This document shows positions 51,916 through 60,836 of a DNA stretch of 64,000 nt, piece by piece; position 1 is the first letter of the stretch; each line of letters begins with the position of its first letter. The notes below the pieces were generated by a model, which made no database searches, was not told the origin of the DNA, and saw nothing but the letters and a program-made list of their open reading frames with translations. A program made the position numbers and the translations under genes. Source of the stretch: JAFMDF01 sp965277445 (GTDB taxonomy: Bacteria; Bacteroidota; Bacteroidia; Chitinophagales; Saprospiraceae); the NCBI GenBank assembly GCA_965277445.1, contig CBDICY010000032.1, positions 2,728,001-2,792,000 on the forward strand. The letters are read 5' to 3'.

Positions 51916-52437
51916 TTATACAGCAAAAGGAGCAACCAGCAATACATTATCATCATCCGCAGAAGGGCCATAAACCGCAGGAACAGGAATATCCAAAAGC
52001 CTTAAATAAACCCCTAGCTGCGCTCGATGATGTACTAAATGATTCATACAAAAAACTCTAAGAGATTGCTTTTTAGATAACGTGAAATACACAATATCTT
52101 CATAACGCATAGACCAAGTACTGCTCTCCAATTCAGTATCTTTTGCCTCCTGTAATGCCGTTTTTGCTTCTAGCAATAACTCATCAAAATAAGTCAATAA
52201 TTCATCCGTCGATTGAATAGCCTTTGGTTCAAAATGAGTAAAATCTAGTTCGTCCTGTAAGATACATACTTTCCACCAGCCTAGAATTTCGGCTACATGA
52301 ATCGCTAATCGACCTAACATTTCTGATTTTTCGTGTGGTTGAAAAGCCGCTTTATCAAAGGGAACACTGGCTAAATATTTTCTTGTAACGGCGGCTTCCT
52401 GTGTGAGTTCGTTTAATAAATCTTGTGTTAAAGGCAC
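51916..52437 (-). CDS. DinB superfamily protein
   Basis: 173 residues, four-helix bundle with His in LAIHVAEILGWW and MNHLVHHRAQLGVYLRLLDIPVP, a metal-binding DinB pattern (DUF1569/DinB_2-like). Not closely similar to the DinB protein at 50338. Starts 11 bases after the penicillin-binding-like gene stop and so is probably co-transcribed with it. Confidence 0.78.
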   Translation of the reverse strand: MPLTQDLLNELTQEAAVTRKYLASVPFDKAAFQPHEKSEMLGRLAIHVAEILGWWKVCILQDELDFTHFEPKAIQSTDELLTYFDELLLEAKTALQEAKDTELESSTWSMRYEDIVYFTLSKKQSLRVFCMNHLVHHRAQLGVYLRLLDIPVPAVYGPSADDDNVLLVAPFAV

Positions 52438-52448
52438 GGTATTTATTT

Positions 52449-54146
52449 CTAGTGAATCAATTTGTAGTAAAGATTTTTAATTTGAAATCCAGACAAATAT
52501 ACACCAATAATATTTTGTTGTTCATCTTTCTGCAATTTGACTTTTCCCACGGTAGAGTTTGATAGTGCTAAAAACTCATTTTCTCCAATTTGCTCCAATA
52601 CCATTGAGGTGCCATTCATAGTTAGTTGTAATGCTTCATTTGTGTTTTGTAGATGAATAGTATGGTCAAGTACACCATTCCTATAACTACCTGAAAAAGG
52701 TGATTGTTTTTTCTTATGGAATGAAAACTTTCTCGCAATTTTAACATAATCCTCAGCCTCATTAGCGTTGAGAAGCGTTCTAAATTCCATGATTGTTGCT
52801 TGATTTTTAAATTTAACTCGGATATTATCACTATGAGGAAATAACATTTTGAAGGTATGATTTCCTGCTATTGGTACCATTGGTGTGCGGTTGTTTTCAT
52901 CTCTAACATAAAAAAGCGTATCGTTTTCCAAAACTATTTTACGAGTAATAAAATCGTCTTCAAATAAGTAATTTCCAGTATAGTTTTGCAATGCGACAGC
53001 CGATTTATTAATGAATTTGACCGATTGAGCAGCAAAGGGTTTTACAGAAGGAATAGCATAATCTGTATTAAACCAACCATAAATAGCTTTGTATGCATTG
53101 CCAATTGAAAAATTAAGATCATTTGAAAAGAACACTAGAGAAAAATCATGTGCTGGAACATACATCATATAAGCTGTATAGCCATGATCAAAACCTTCTA
53201 AGTGTATCGTCCAATACCCTTCACTATCATCCTTAAAAATGCCTGGAGTATAATTTGAGTTTTTCCCATTTGATGGTTTTATATGCGTCTGCATATATTC
53301 GTAGAAGGAAGGTTTTCCAATTTTAGGATTGGACATATTCCGCAACCATTTTGCAAAATCAGTTGCGGAAGTATACAAGTTAGTTCCACCAACAAAAGAA
53401 GTATTGTTGACTATTTTGGTGAATTGATTATCTGTCTTCACATATGAATAAGATCTATTAGGAATGAGTTCAGTATGTGCATTTACAAACAGACTATTGT
53501 TCATTTCTAAGGGAGTGAATATATATTGATTAACAAATTCTGAAAAAGACATTCCAGACACCTTAGCAATGACTTCTGTCAATAAAACAAAACCAGTTCT
53601 ATTGTATTCAAATTGAGCTCCAGTAGGGAAATTTAACTGTCTTTGCTTTGCAATAGTGTTAAGTATATTTTGTTTGGTGACCACATCTCCATGTTGATAA
53701 CCCGCCCATTTTTTGAGTTCCACAACATCTCGAAGACCGCTTGTTTGTTCCATTAAATGTTTTAAGGTAATGTCAAAGGGCCATTCGTTTACTAGTGGAA
53801 TATGTTTTTTGAGATTATCATGAATGGAGAGTTTTCCTTGATCTTGTAGTAGTAGGATAGAAAATACGGTAAACTGTTTGGCTAAATCTGTGGCATTAAA
53901 TAGGGTATTCGACGTATTTTTTATTTGGTATTCTAGATTCGCATGCCCATAAGTCCGAAGAACAGTTGGTTTGTTATGTTCTATAATGGCAATAGATACG
54001 CCTGGTTTTTCACCCATATTATAATGACCAAAGATGGAATCTAGGGTAGCATCTATTTGTTTGAGTTCTTTTTGTGCGGTAAGCAAAGTGGACAATGCCA
54101 AGCACAAAAAGAGTACAAAATTTTTTCTTATAATTTGAGTTAACAT
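52449..54146 (-). CDS. Class C beta-lactamase-like protein lacking the catalytic Ser
   Basis: 565 residues; signal peptide 1-24 (LLTAQ). Beta-lactamase/transpeptidase-like domain about 30-375, then a beta-rich C-terminal lipocalin-like domain as in many Bacteroidota members. The nucleophile motif normally FNxASxSK reads FNATDLAK: Asp87 replaces the Ser while Lys90 is kept. The YxN motif reads YNR at 181-183, so its Asn is missing, and the third (HxG-like) motif is weak. It is probably a non-catalytic binding protein, or an enzyme of changed mechanism. Substrate unknown. Confidence 0.75.
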   Translation of the reverse strand: MLTQIIRKNFVLFLCLALSTLLTAQKELKQIDATLDSIFGHYNMGEKPGVSIAIIEHNKPTVLRTYGHANLEYQIKNTSNTLFNATDLAKQFTVFSILLLQDQGKLSIHDNLKKHIPLVNEWPFDITLKHLMEQTSGLRDVVELKKWAGYQHGDVVTKQNILNTIAKQRQLNFPTGAQFEYNRTGFVLLTEVIAKVSGMSFSEFVNQYIFTPLEMNNSLFVNAHTELIPNRSYSYVKTDNQFTKIVNNTSFVGGTNLYTSATDFAKWLRNMSNPKIGKPSFYEYMQTHIKPSNGKNSNYTPGIFKDDSEGYWTIHLEGFDHGYTAYMMYVPAHDFSLVFFSNDLNFSIGNAYKAIYGWFNTDYAIPSVKPFAAQSVKFINKSAVALQNYTGNYLFEDDFITRKIVLENDTLFYVRDENNRTPMVPIAGNHTFKMLFPHSDNIRVKFKNQATIMEFRTLLNANEAEDYVKIARKFSFHKKKQSPFSGSYRNGVLDHTIHLQNTNEALQLTMNGTSMVLEQIGENEFLALSNSTVGKVKLQKDEQQNIIGVYLSGFQIKNLYYKLIH

Positions 54147-54367
54147 AGGAATGTTTTTTGTAAATAATTGATGGTTAAGGTATCTTGATTTGGGACGTAC
54201 TGATATATTAAGCTATTGCTATCATTTATAAGTAATTGACAAGTTAATCGAGTGTATTTTTTTGTTAGGCAAGGCATTTATTTTTTTAATAGCCGTAGCT
54301 ATTCAACAAATAAATAACGCAGCATAACGGAAAAAGACGCCGATTTAAGTGTCAAAGATTTATGAAT
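54147..54367. other. Intergenic, no gene seen
   Basis: AT-rich upstream region of the penicillin-binding-like gene with no ORF, RNA gene or clear promoter. The adjoining 54368-54527 is a separate inverted-repeat element. Confidence 0.45.
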
Positions 54368-54527
54368 GAGGGGTTGTATCAAAACATTCGGCAAATATTT
54401 TTTAGCCGAATAAGATTTCAAAACCCTCCCCCTAACCCCCTCCAAAGGGGGAAAAGTTCTGTGCAATTTGAAAAATCAGAACTTTTAATGGTGGATTTTT
54501 TCAAAACGGGTCTTTTGATACAGTCTC
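54368..54527. repeat. MITE-like element with TGTATCAAAA ends
   Basis: Ends GAGGGGTTGTATCAAAA (54368) and TTTTGATACAGTCTC (54513-54527) share an inverted TGTATCAAAA. Inside are a C-rich/G-rich stretch (CCCTCCCCCTAACCCCCTCC) and a hairpin AAGTTCTG...CAGAACTT (54454-54485). No coding capacity. GAGACTGTATCAAAA resembles transposase-recognised ends of Bacteroidota IS elements; the association is inference. Confidence 0.5.
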
Positions 54528-54548
54528 ATAGGGATGTTATTATAAGTT

Positions 54549-55013
54549 CTAATGAGTAATTCCGAAGCCCCAATTAATACTGGTAATTTTCCATTCACCG
54601 CCAGCCTTATGCAGTATCATTAATTTGTATTCAGGCTGCTCGGTTTGAAATTGATCCAATCTAAGTTTAGCCAAAGCTAATTTATCGTAGATTTCAATAC
54701 TCAGTAATTCCTCTTTATAATTTGGATCTGCATTATCTGAATCCAATCGAAAAACGCTTTCTGAATAGATGCCATCTCTATTAACATATCTGTAAGCCCC
54801 CTTTTCATGCATGGAGCGTTTTTTATGCGCTATACTTCCTGTATGGTCTCCTATATAAAAATTCTCAATGGCCTCAATGATGGCTTTGCGGTCGGAAAAA
54901 TCTGTTTTTATAGTGGATTTGTCTGTATTTTCCTTGGTCTTTTGTGCGGATGAAGAGAAGGTGAAAAAGAGGGGGATGATTAGGAAAAAAAAGTAGGGTA
55001 ATGTTTGTTGCAT
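54549..55013 (-). CDS. Secreted NTF2-like (lumazine-binding-type) protein
   Basis: 154 residues with a signal peptide (1-24, FSSSAQ). Mature part matches the NTF2-like/Lumazine_bd_2 pattern: AIIEAIENFYIGDHTGSI, HEKGAYRYVNRDG, IYDKLALAKLRLDQ, LMILHKAGGEWKITSINW. Such proteins usually bind small ligands; no catalytic residues can be assigned. Confidence 0.75.
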   Translation of the reverse strand: MQQTLPYFFFLIIPLFFTFSSSAQKTKENTDKSTIKTDFSDRKAIIEAIENFYIGDHTGSIAHKKRSMHEKGAYRYVNRDGIYSESVFRLDSDNADPNYKEELLSIEIYDKLALAKLRLDQFQTEQPEYKLMILHKAGGEWKITSINWGFGITH

Positions 55014-55179
55014 AATTCTGATTTATTGCGTACAGTTCTAAGGGATTGCTTTATTAAAAGCATTCATCTTTTTGTTGCAATATCTATGATTATGTTGACA
55101 TTATATTCGTTTATATACGTAGGGGGAGTAAGTGTATAAGAAGAGGTGGTTACTGCCTACTTAATATCTATGGTTTTGC

Positions 55180-55374
55180 ATGCTGCGAGTTTACGAATTT
55201 ATAATAGGCTTAATGCTGAAAAATGGACAGTCAGAGAATGGAAAGATACAAGTTTGGCAAAATGCAGGTTGCCACCTAATTTATAAGGCATTACCCAACG
55301 AATGGTTAAAAGAACAAGGTTTGTATGATATGGAGCAGGTTGAAACAAACATCTTGCATCAATACTATGAATAA
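55180..55374 (+). pseudogene. Group II intron maturase C-terminal relic
   Basis: 64 codons whose end (NAGCHLIYKALPNEWLKEQG, LYDMEQV) resembles the extreme C terminus of group II intron reverse transcriptase/maturases (ALxNxxLxxxGY/L pattern). No reverse transcriptase or maturase X domain is left upstream. It is followed immediately by an intron domain V/VI-like sequence at the position expected in intact introns. The ATG at 55180 is probably only an internal Met of the old frame. Confidence 0.5.
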
Positions 55375-55378
55375 GGTT

Positions 55379-55471
55379 TAACAGAAGCAGTGTACGAGGT
55401 CCGTACGCATGGTTCTGTGAGAGGGATAAAGTTAGGAGGACTGCCTAATTTTACCCTACTCGATTGTTTTT
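55379..55471 (+). ncRNA. Group II intron 3' end (domain V/VI-like)
   Basis: A 34-nt hairpin at about 55383-55416 (AGAAGCAGTGTACG / CGTACGCATGGTTCT with a 5-nt loop) carries the AGC triad on its 5' strand as domain V does. It is followed by GTGAGAGGGATAAAG, a second small stem and CCTACTCGAT, a typical intron 3' terminus. The 5' half of the intron is missing, so the RNA should not splice. The following 55472-55837 is AT-rich with no gene recognised. Confidence 0.6.
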
Positions 55472-55837
55472 GAATAAAAAATAGCCCCTTATATTTTATT
55501 CGTTGCTTTCATCCGCTGCCCTTCGAAATTCGTTGCAAAAGTTGAAAAACAATCCTTTGTTGGATTATCTAATAATATTGCCTATACATTACGAAACATT
55601 AAAAAATAACTAATTAAAAAGGAAAAACAAAACCTTTTTAGAGCGACTTCCGTAAAGTTACCTGTTATCATTTTTGACTAAAAGTCAGCTCAGTTAAATC
55701 TAAATAAAGGCTCTTGTGTAAATAAGTCTGTTTTAGGAAGATAAGCGACTTTTCGGAGGCGAAGCCGTAATAAATCTATTCTAATTTTTTATCCCCATTT
55801 TTATATTTAAGCATCATCATTACCCCATTTATTTAAG

Positions 55838-56689
55838 GTGGTTGGAAGTCTATATAATTGGCTGAAAGATAATAGAAAAATAAATGTTTTTTTAGCCATT
55901 ATTTATTATCTATTAGTTGTGCTACCACATGAAGAAGTTGGAATATGGATCAATGAAACCTTAAATGAACCTTATGGAATAGATATTTATAATTTAATTG
56001 TTTTATGGTTAGGGGGAATTATTTTATTAGGATATATTTTTCCGTTGTGGAAAGACATAAAACAAATAGAAGAAGGAAAGGGACAAGTCTTAATTGCTTT
56101 CTTGATTACCTTCTTACTTATTATTGTTGCTTTTAATACACTACTGGTAGTTAATATTGAAATTATCCATTTTGTTCAATATGCCATTTTAGCGATTTTA
56201 TTATTTCCTTTATTCAATAATTATCAAGATACACTTTTTTATGCAATAATTTTTGCGACGATTGACGAAGGGTATCAATATTTTGTTTTAGCACCATTCC
56301 GAACAGATTATTTTGATTTTAATGATATCATCATTGATTTAATTGGAGCGGCACTAGGCTTATTTTTATTTTGGATTAATGCCATAAAAGATAGGGTAAC
56401 TAGCCATAAATGGTTTCAAACGCCAACCGCTATAGGAGGTTTTATTTTGATCTTAATAGGTACAATAGCTTTTTTAACAAATATTTTAGCTATTTATCCT
56501 GCCGAATCGGAACCCCAAGCCCCACTATTACTGATACGAAAAATCCAAGAAAACTTTTGGACGATTAGCGCTCCGAATATAAAATTTCATGTAGTTAGAC
56601 CTTTTGAAGGGCTACTAATTTTGGGAGGTTTGTTTTATTTTTATAGCCATCGAGTGTTTAACCAAACTTTAAATAAACTACAACCATAG
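55838..56689 (+). CDS. VanZ-like membrane protein
   Basis: 283 residues from a GTG start with AAGG upstream. Seven to eight hydrophobic segments. The VanZ-type signature is FATIDEGYQYFVLAPFRTDYFDFNDIIIDLIGAALG (about 145-180), where Asp-Glu, Gln, Arg and Asp-Asn are the conserved polar residues. VanZ confers low-level teicoplanin resistance in enterococci, but most family members are uncharacterised and often sit near polysaccharide loci, as here. Confidence 0.75.
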   Translation: MVGSLYNWLKDNRKINVFLAIIYYLLVVLPHEEVGIWINETLNEPYGIDIYNLIVLWLGGIILLGYIFPLWKDIKQIEEGKGQVLIAFLITFLLIIVAFNTLLVVNIEIIHFVQYAILAILLFPLFNNYQDTLFYAIIFATIDEGYQYFVLAPFRTDYFDFNDIIIDLIGAALGLFLFWINAIKDRVTSHKWFQTPTAIGGFILILIGTIAFLTNILAIYPAESEPQAPLLLIRKIQENFWTISAPNIKFHVVRPFEGLLILGGLFYFYSHRVFNQTLNKLQP

Positions 56690-56769
56690 CATATAGCTAA
56701 TTTTAATTCTTAAAAAGAATATTGATCTTCATATCTTACCCAGGAAGGTAATTTGTTATCATAAAAACT

Positions 56770-59304
56770 ATGAACTTGTTTTTTTCTAAATCTAATAGTT
56801 ATAAATATTTTCTATTGTTACTACTAATAGTGCCAACTATTATGAAAGCACAGATTAATAATAACAATGAGTTATTTGAAGGAGATATAATTAAAACAGA
56901 TGTAATTGTTTTTAATACCCTAGACTCTTCAGATGTTGAAAGATTGTCTAAAATTTATGGGCACCAGATTTTTAAAAGTGATAGCTCTAGAATCTTTGAT
57001 GCTTCTTCTATTGCGAAAATACCAGATTCTTATACCTTAGGGGATGGAGATGAATTGACTTTGTCTATATTTGGTGCTTCTCAATACGATGCTAAATTTA
57101 AGATAGGTCAAGCAGGATATATTCAGCCTGATGGCATGCCAAGAATATTTTTGAAAGGGCTGAATTGGGGTAAAGCCAAACAATTAATACAATCTAGGTT
57201 TAAAAGGTATTATGTTTTTAAGCCAGAACAATTTGGTTTAACGCTCTCTCAACCAAGAGTCATTACCGTTAACATTTTGGGGGAAGTGGAGCGGCCAGGT
57301 TCTTATGATTTAGTGGCTACTAATACGGCTTTTAATGCCTTAATAGCAGCAGGAGGACCTTCCGAAACGGGTAGTTATAGAAATATTAGGATTATCAGAG
57401 ACCAAGAACAAATTGAGTTGGATATTTATGAAATAATGGATAAGCCAGGTGCACAATTTAAATTTTACTTGGAAGATAACATTATCATACAAGTACCCGT
57501 TGCACAAAAAATCGTAGAAATAGAAGGTGCAGTAACAAGACCACTTAAATATGAATTGAAAGAAGGAGAGGGGTTAACGGAATTGATTAAGTATGCTGGA
57601 GGGTTAAGTGCGGATGCTTACCAAGAAGTTATTCAAATAGAACGATTTATAGATAATAAACAAATCTTATTAGATATTAATCTAAAAGAGATTATAGAAA
57701 GAAAGGAGCGGTTTGAATTAATTAACGGAGATTTAATTCGAATTAAATCTTTAGCTAAAGCCATTGAGAATACGGTTTCCATCGAAGGAGCGGTAGAATT
57801 ACCTGGGGATTATGCCTTGGAAAGTACCCCAAATATTCGTACTTTATTAGAAAAAGGAATATTAAAAAAGGAAGCAAGACTAGATGTCGCTTTTTTAATA
57901 CGAAAAAATACAGATAATACTGCTGAATTAGTACAATTGAATTTAGAAGATATTATTATTAATAGTGGAAATAGTACTGATTTAGATTTGAAATCTGGTG
58001 ACAAATTGCGTATTTATCAACAAAGCAGATATGTTGATGCGTATACTATTAAAGTGCAAGGAGCAGTTAGAGAAAGTATAGAATTTCCCTTTGATCCTGA
58101 TTCCACCATTACTATTAGGCAAGCTATTTTACTTGGAGGAGGACTAAAGGCGGAGGCTGCTGATTTTGGCTACCTAATTAGAACGAACCAAAGTAATATT
58201 AAAGAGAAAAGCTACTTAAAAGTAAATGTTAGAGCAGCTATTGAAAATCCTGAAAGTCCTGATAATTTTGCTTTGCAAGCATTGGATGAGTTAAGGGTAG
58301 TTTCAAAGGCAGCTTTTACGAATGTCTCTATGGTAACTATTCATGGGGCAGTACATAATCCTCAAACTTTACAATATGACGCTTCATTAAAGCTAAAAGA
58401 TTTGATTTATCTAGCCGAAGGATTTAAACCTGAAGCCTCTAAGAAATTAGATGTTTTTCGGCTAGAAGTTAAGAATGACGAGCCTACTAGAACGACTATT
58501 GCAACGTTAGAAGTTGATGATAATTATAACATTATTGGGGTAGGAAATGATTTTACCTTAATGCCCAATGATGAAGTTGTAGCGCGTACTACGCCTAATT
58601 ATAAGGCACAGTCTTTGATAGAATTAAAAGGGGAAGTAATATTTCCTGGAGAATACAGTTTATTAAAAAAGAATGAAACTTTAGCGAATATTATTCAACG
58701 AGCAGGCGGAATTACCTCAGAAGCGTTTTTAGAAGGGCTAACCATCTTAAGGGATAGTCAAGTGATTGTTACTAAACTAGATCAAGCATTAAAAAACAAG
58801 AATTCTATTTATAATATCAGATTGAAAGCGGGTGATATCATTACTATTCCAGAAAAAGAAGATTTAGTCTCTATTATTTTGGCAAATACAGGAGTAGCGG
58901 AGTTAAGCCAAGATACTTTAAGTGACAATATAATTCAAGTAGCTTTTGAAGCAGGAAAGTCCGCTAAGTGGTATATTAATGAATTCGCAGCGGGTTTTGG
59001 AATAACAGCGGATAAAGATAAAGTTTTAGTAGCATATCCCAATGGAGGGACAAAGGGAACAAAAAGCTGGTTAATTTTTAATAAATATCCTAAACCTGAA
59101 AAAGGCGCCATTATTTCTATTGGTGCGAAGCAGGAATTAACAGCAGAAGAACAAGAAAAGGTAGCGGAAGCTTCTTTTTATAAAGCATATCCGAAACTTA
59201 AAAAAGGAGTTATTATTTCGCTTGACCCAGAATTATTGAACCAATCAAAGAAGGAAGAAAATAAAGAGCAAAGAGCAGAAAAAACAAATAAAGCAGAAAA
59301 TTAG
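56770..59304 (+). CDS. Polysaccharide export outer membrane protein (Wza-like)
   Basis: 844 residues. Signal peptide 1-28 (PTIMKAQ). Poly_export domain about 90-165 (TLGDGDELTLSIFG, IQPDGMPRIFLKGL), followed by five to six SLBB repeats, each of the form hydrophobic-EGAV-xxPGxYxL...AGGL (VNILGEVERPGSYDL, VEIEGAVTRPLKYEL, VSIEGAVELPGDYAL, VKVQGAVRESIEF, VTIHGAVHNPQ, IELKGEVIFPGEYSL). Lys/Glu-rich tail (KKEENKEQRAEK). Longer than E. coli Wza (379 aa) because of extra SLBB repeats. Forms the exit channel of the exopolysaccharide machine. Confidence 0.88.
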   Translation: MNLFFSKSNSYKYFLLLLLIVPTIMKAQINNNNELFEGDIIKTDVIVFNTLDSSDVERLSKIYGHQIFKSDSSRIFDASSIAKIPDSYTLGDGDELTLSIFGASQYDAKFKIGQAGYIQPDGMPRIFLKGLNWGKAKQLIQSRFKRYYVFKPEQFGLTLSQPRVITVNILGEVERPGSYDLVATNTAFNALIAAGGPSETGSYRNIRIIRDQEQIELDIYEIMDKPGAQFKFYLEDNIIIQVPVAQKIVEIEGAVTRPLKYELKEGEGLTELIKYAGGLSADAYQEVIQIERFIDNKQILLDINLKEIIERKERFELINGDLIRIKSLAKAIENTVSIEGAVELPGDYALESTPNIRTLLEKGILKKEARLDVAFLIRKNTDNTAELVQLNLEDIIINSGNSTDLDLKSGDKLRIYQQSRYVDAYTIKVQGAVRESIEFPFDPDSTITIRQAILLGGGLKAEAADFGYLIRTNQSNIKEKSYLKVNVRAAIENPESPDNFALQALDELRVVSKAAFTNVSMVTIHGAVHNPQTLQYDASLKLKDLIYLAEGFKPEASKKLDVFRLEVKNDEPTRTTIATLEVDDNYNIIGVGNDFTLMPNDEVVARTTPNYKAQSLIELKGEVIFPGEYSLLKKNETLANIIQRAGGITSEAFLEGLTILRDSQVIVTKLDQALKNKNSIYNIRLKAGDIITIPEKEDLVSIILANTGVAELSQDTLSDNIIQVAFEAGKSAKWYINEFAAGFGITADKDKVLVAYPNGGTKGTKSWLIFNKYPKPEKGAIISIGAKQELTAEEQEKVAEASFYKAYPKLKKGVIISLDPELLNQSKKEENKEQRAEKTNKAEN

Positions 59305-59384
59305 CAATCAGTAGTGTTTATTAAATAAAATCGTATGACAAAGTTTGAGTGGAGATAATCAGTAAGTTAGCGTCATTCAAAATT

Positions 59385-59410
59385 CAAAATTTATCATTCA
59401 GAATTAAGTT
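59385..59410. repeat. ATTCAAA heptamer repeat upstream of Wzz-like gene
   Basis: CATTCAAAATTCAAAATTTATCATTCAGAATTAA-like tract; a similar tract (three to four ATTCAAA units followed by TTATCACTAAGAATTA) is at 61762-61808, before the sugar dehydrogenase gene. Simple sequence, slippage-prone. Confidence 0.5.
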
Positions 59411-59452
59411 TAGTTTATTTAAATATTAATACTTAAAATTCATTTAGCATAA

Positions 59453-60559
59453 TTGAATCAACCTCCTACACATATACCGCCTCCCTATTACGAAGAGGAT
59501 GAAGTATCTTTAAAGGATATCATCCTAACAGTAAAAACGTATAGTCAAGAGATTTTTAGAAACCTATATTGGGTCATACTAATTAGCCTTTTGGTTACAG
59601 GAGGTGCTTATCTTTTTAAAGTCGCTAAACAAACAACCTATACAACAGGGTTATCTTTTTTGGTAAAGGAAAATGAAGGACAAAAAAGTAATAGTGGGGT
59701 TTCTTCAGATTTACTTCGATTAGGTATTGGGGGAGGGATTGAGAATAATAAAATTAAAGAATTAGCTCGTTCTAGTAGGATTATCAATCAAGTACTTTTA
59801 CAAAAGGTAACCATTGATGAAAAGAACGATTTTCTGGCGAATCATTTGATAGATGTTTATGAATATCATGATGTCTGGAATAATGAACCAATAGCAAAAG
59901 AATATCAAGAACTTCAACTAAAGGATTTTTATTTTGCACATGATAATATTGATACTTTTGAGCCCAGAGAGTATAGAGCTTTAAGTGCCTTAAGAGATTT
60001 GGTGGTCGGGAATAGAATTTCGGCTTCAAATGGCATATTGTCTATTGTTTATGATAAGAATACAGATATTACTCGATTTGAAGTAGTTTCTTTAAATGGT
60101 GGCACTTCACTTCAATTAATTGACTTAATATTTAAAGAATTAAGAGCTTTTTATATTGAAGAAACAACAGGACGTTCTCAATATAATTATGAATTATTGG
60201 CTGCTAGAGTTGATTCTTTAGCTAAGGAACTCAGCTCTGCTCAGCGACAACTTGCAAACGCTGCTGATCAGACTTATGGCTTGGTTTCTAGAGCATCTTT
60301 ATTAAAGAGGGGACAATTGGAAAGAGATGTGGAAAGAATCAATGAGATTTATAAAAATCTATTAGGGAAAAAACAAGAAGTAGAATATACTTTGAATAGC
60401 GAAACCCCTGAATTTATGATCATTGATAGGACCTTTTTACCAATAAAAGAAGAAGCTTCTACTTTGAAGTTTTTATTGATTGGTGGGTTTCTAGGAATGT
60501 TTCTTGGTTTAGGATTTATTATTCTTCGAAAAATTATTAGAGATGCCTTAGCAGAATAA
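59453..60559 (+). CDS. Wzz-type chain-length determinant protein
   Basis: 368 residues. The only usable start in frame is TTG at 59453, directly after a stop codon (TAATTG overlap), because the next Met is deep in the protein. Pro-rich cytoplasmic start, TM1 about 38-58 (YWVILISLLVTGGAYLF), a periplasmic coiled-coil-rich domain (SLAKELSSAQRQLANAA, ERDVERINEIYKNLLGKKQEV), then the Pro-rich FLPIKEE motif and TM2 about 340-360. No kinase domain is attached. It sets O-antigen/exopolysaccharide chain length with the exporter. Confidence 0.82.
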   Translation: MNQPPTHIPPPYYEEDEVSLKDIILTVKTYSQEIFRNLYWVILISLLVTGGAYLFKVAKQTTYTTGLSFLVKENEGQKSNSGVSSDLLRLGIGGGIENNKIKELARSSRIINQVLLQKVTIDEKNDFLANHLIDVYEYHDVWNNEPIAKEYQELQLKDFYFAHDNIDTFEPREYRALSALRDLVVGNRISASNGILSIVYDKNTDITRFEVVSLNGGTSLQLIDLIFKELRAFYIEETTGRSQYNYELLAARVDSLAKELSSAQRQLANAADQTYGLVSRASLLKRGQLERDVERINEIYKNLLGKKQEVEYTLNSETPEFMIIDRTFLPIKEEASTLKFLLIGGFLGMFLGLGFIILRKIIRDALAE

Positions 60560-60787
60560 TTTTGAAGTTATCAAATAGTACAGAATTTTTCCCCCTTTGA
60601 AGGAAGGAAAGAGGAAGATTTCGATACTTTATTCGGTTTGTAGAAATTGATTTAGGTCTTTTGAGATACCCCTAATATCTCAGATTTTTTAACTTTTATC
60701 GCCCAGTCATATATAAGTAAAAACGACTTTATTTGTCCATGAAGATTGAGGCAATTTAGTTAATTATCGAATCATTTCATTAATATA

Positions 60788-60795
60788 TACCTTTG
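60788..60795 (+). promoter_or_regulatory. Possible Bacteroidota -7 element TACCTTTG
   Basis: TACCTTTG matches the TAnnTTTG consensus, 42 bases before the glycosyltransferase ATG. The upstream -33 TTTG is not clear. It may start a second transcript within the polysaccharide locus. Confidence 0.35.
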
Positions 60796-60836
60796 TATTC
60801 ATTTATGAACAATAATATTCATTTTTAGGTATAATA

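Noticed and set aside
50338..52437. The two DinB-like proteins as DNA polymerase IV
   Set aside because: They are DinB/YfiT four-helix metal-binding proteins; the polymerase of the same historical name has a different fold and length.
55838..56689. VanZ-like gene as evidence of glycopeptide resistance
   Set aside because: No vanHAX-type genes are nearby, and VanZ-like proteins are widespread without a resistance role.
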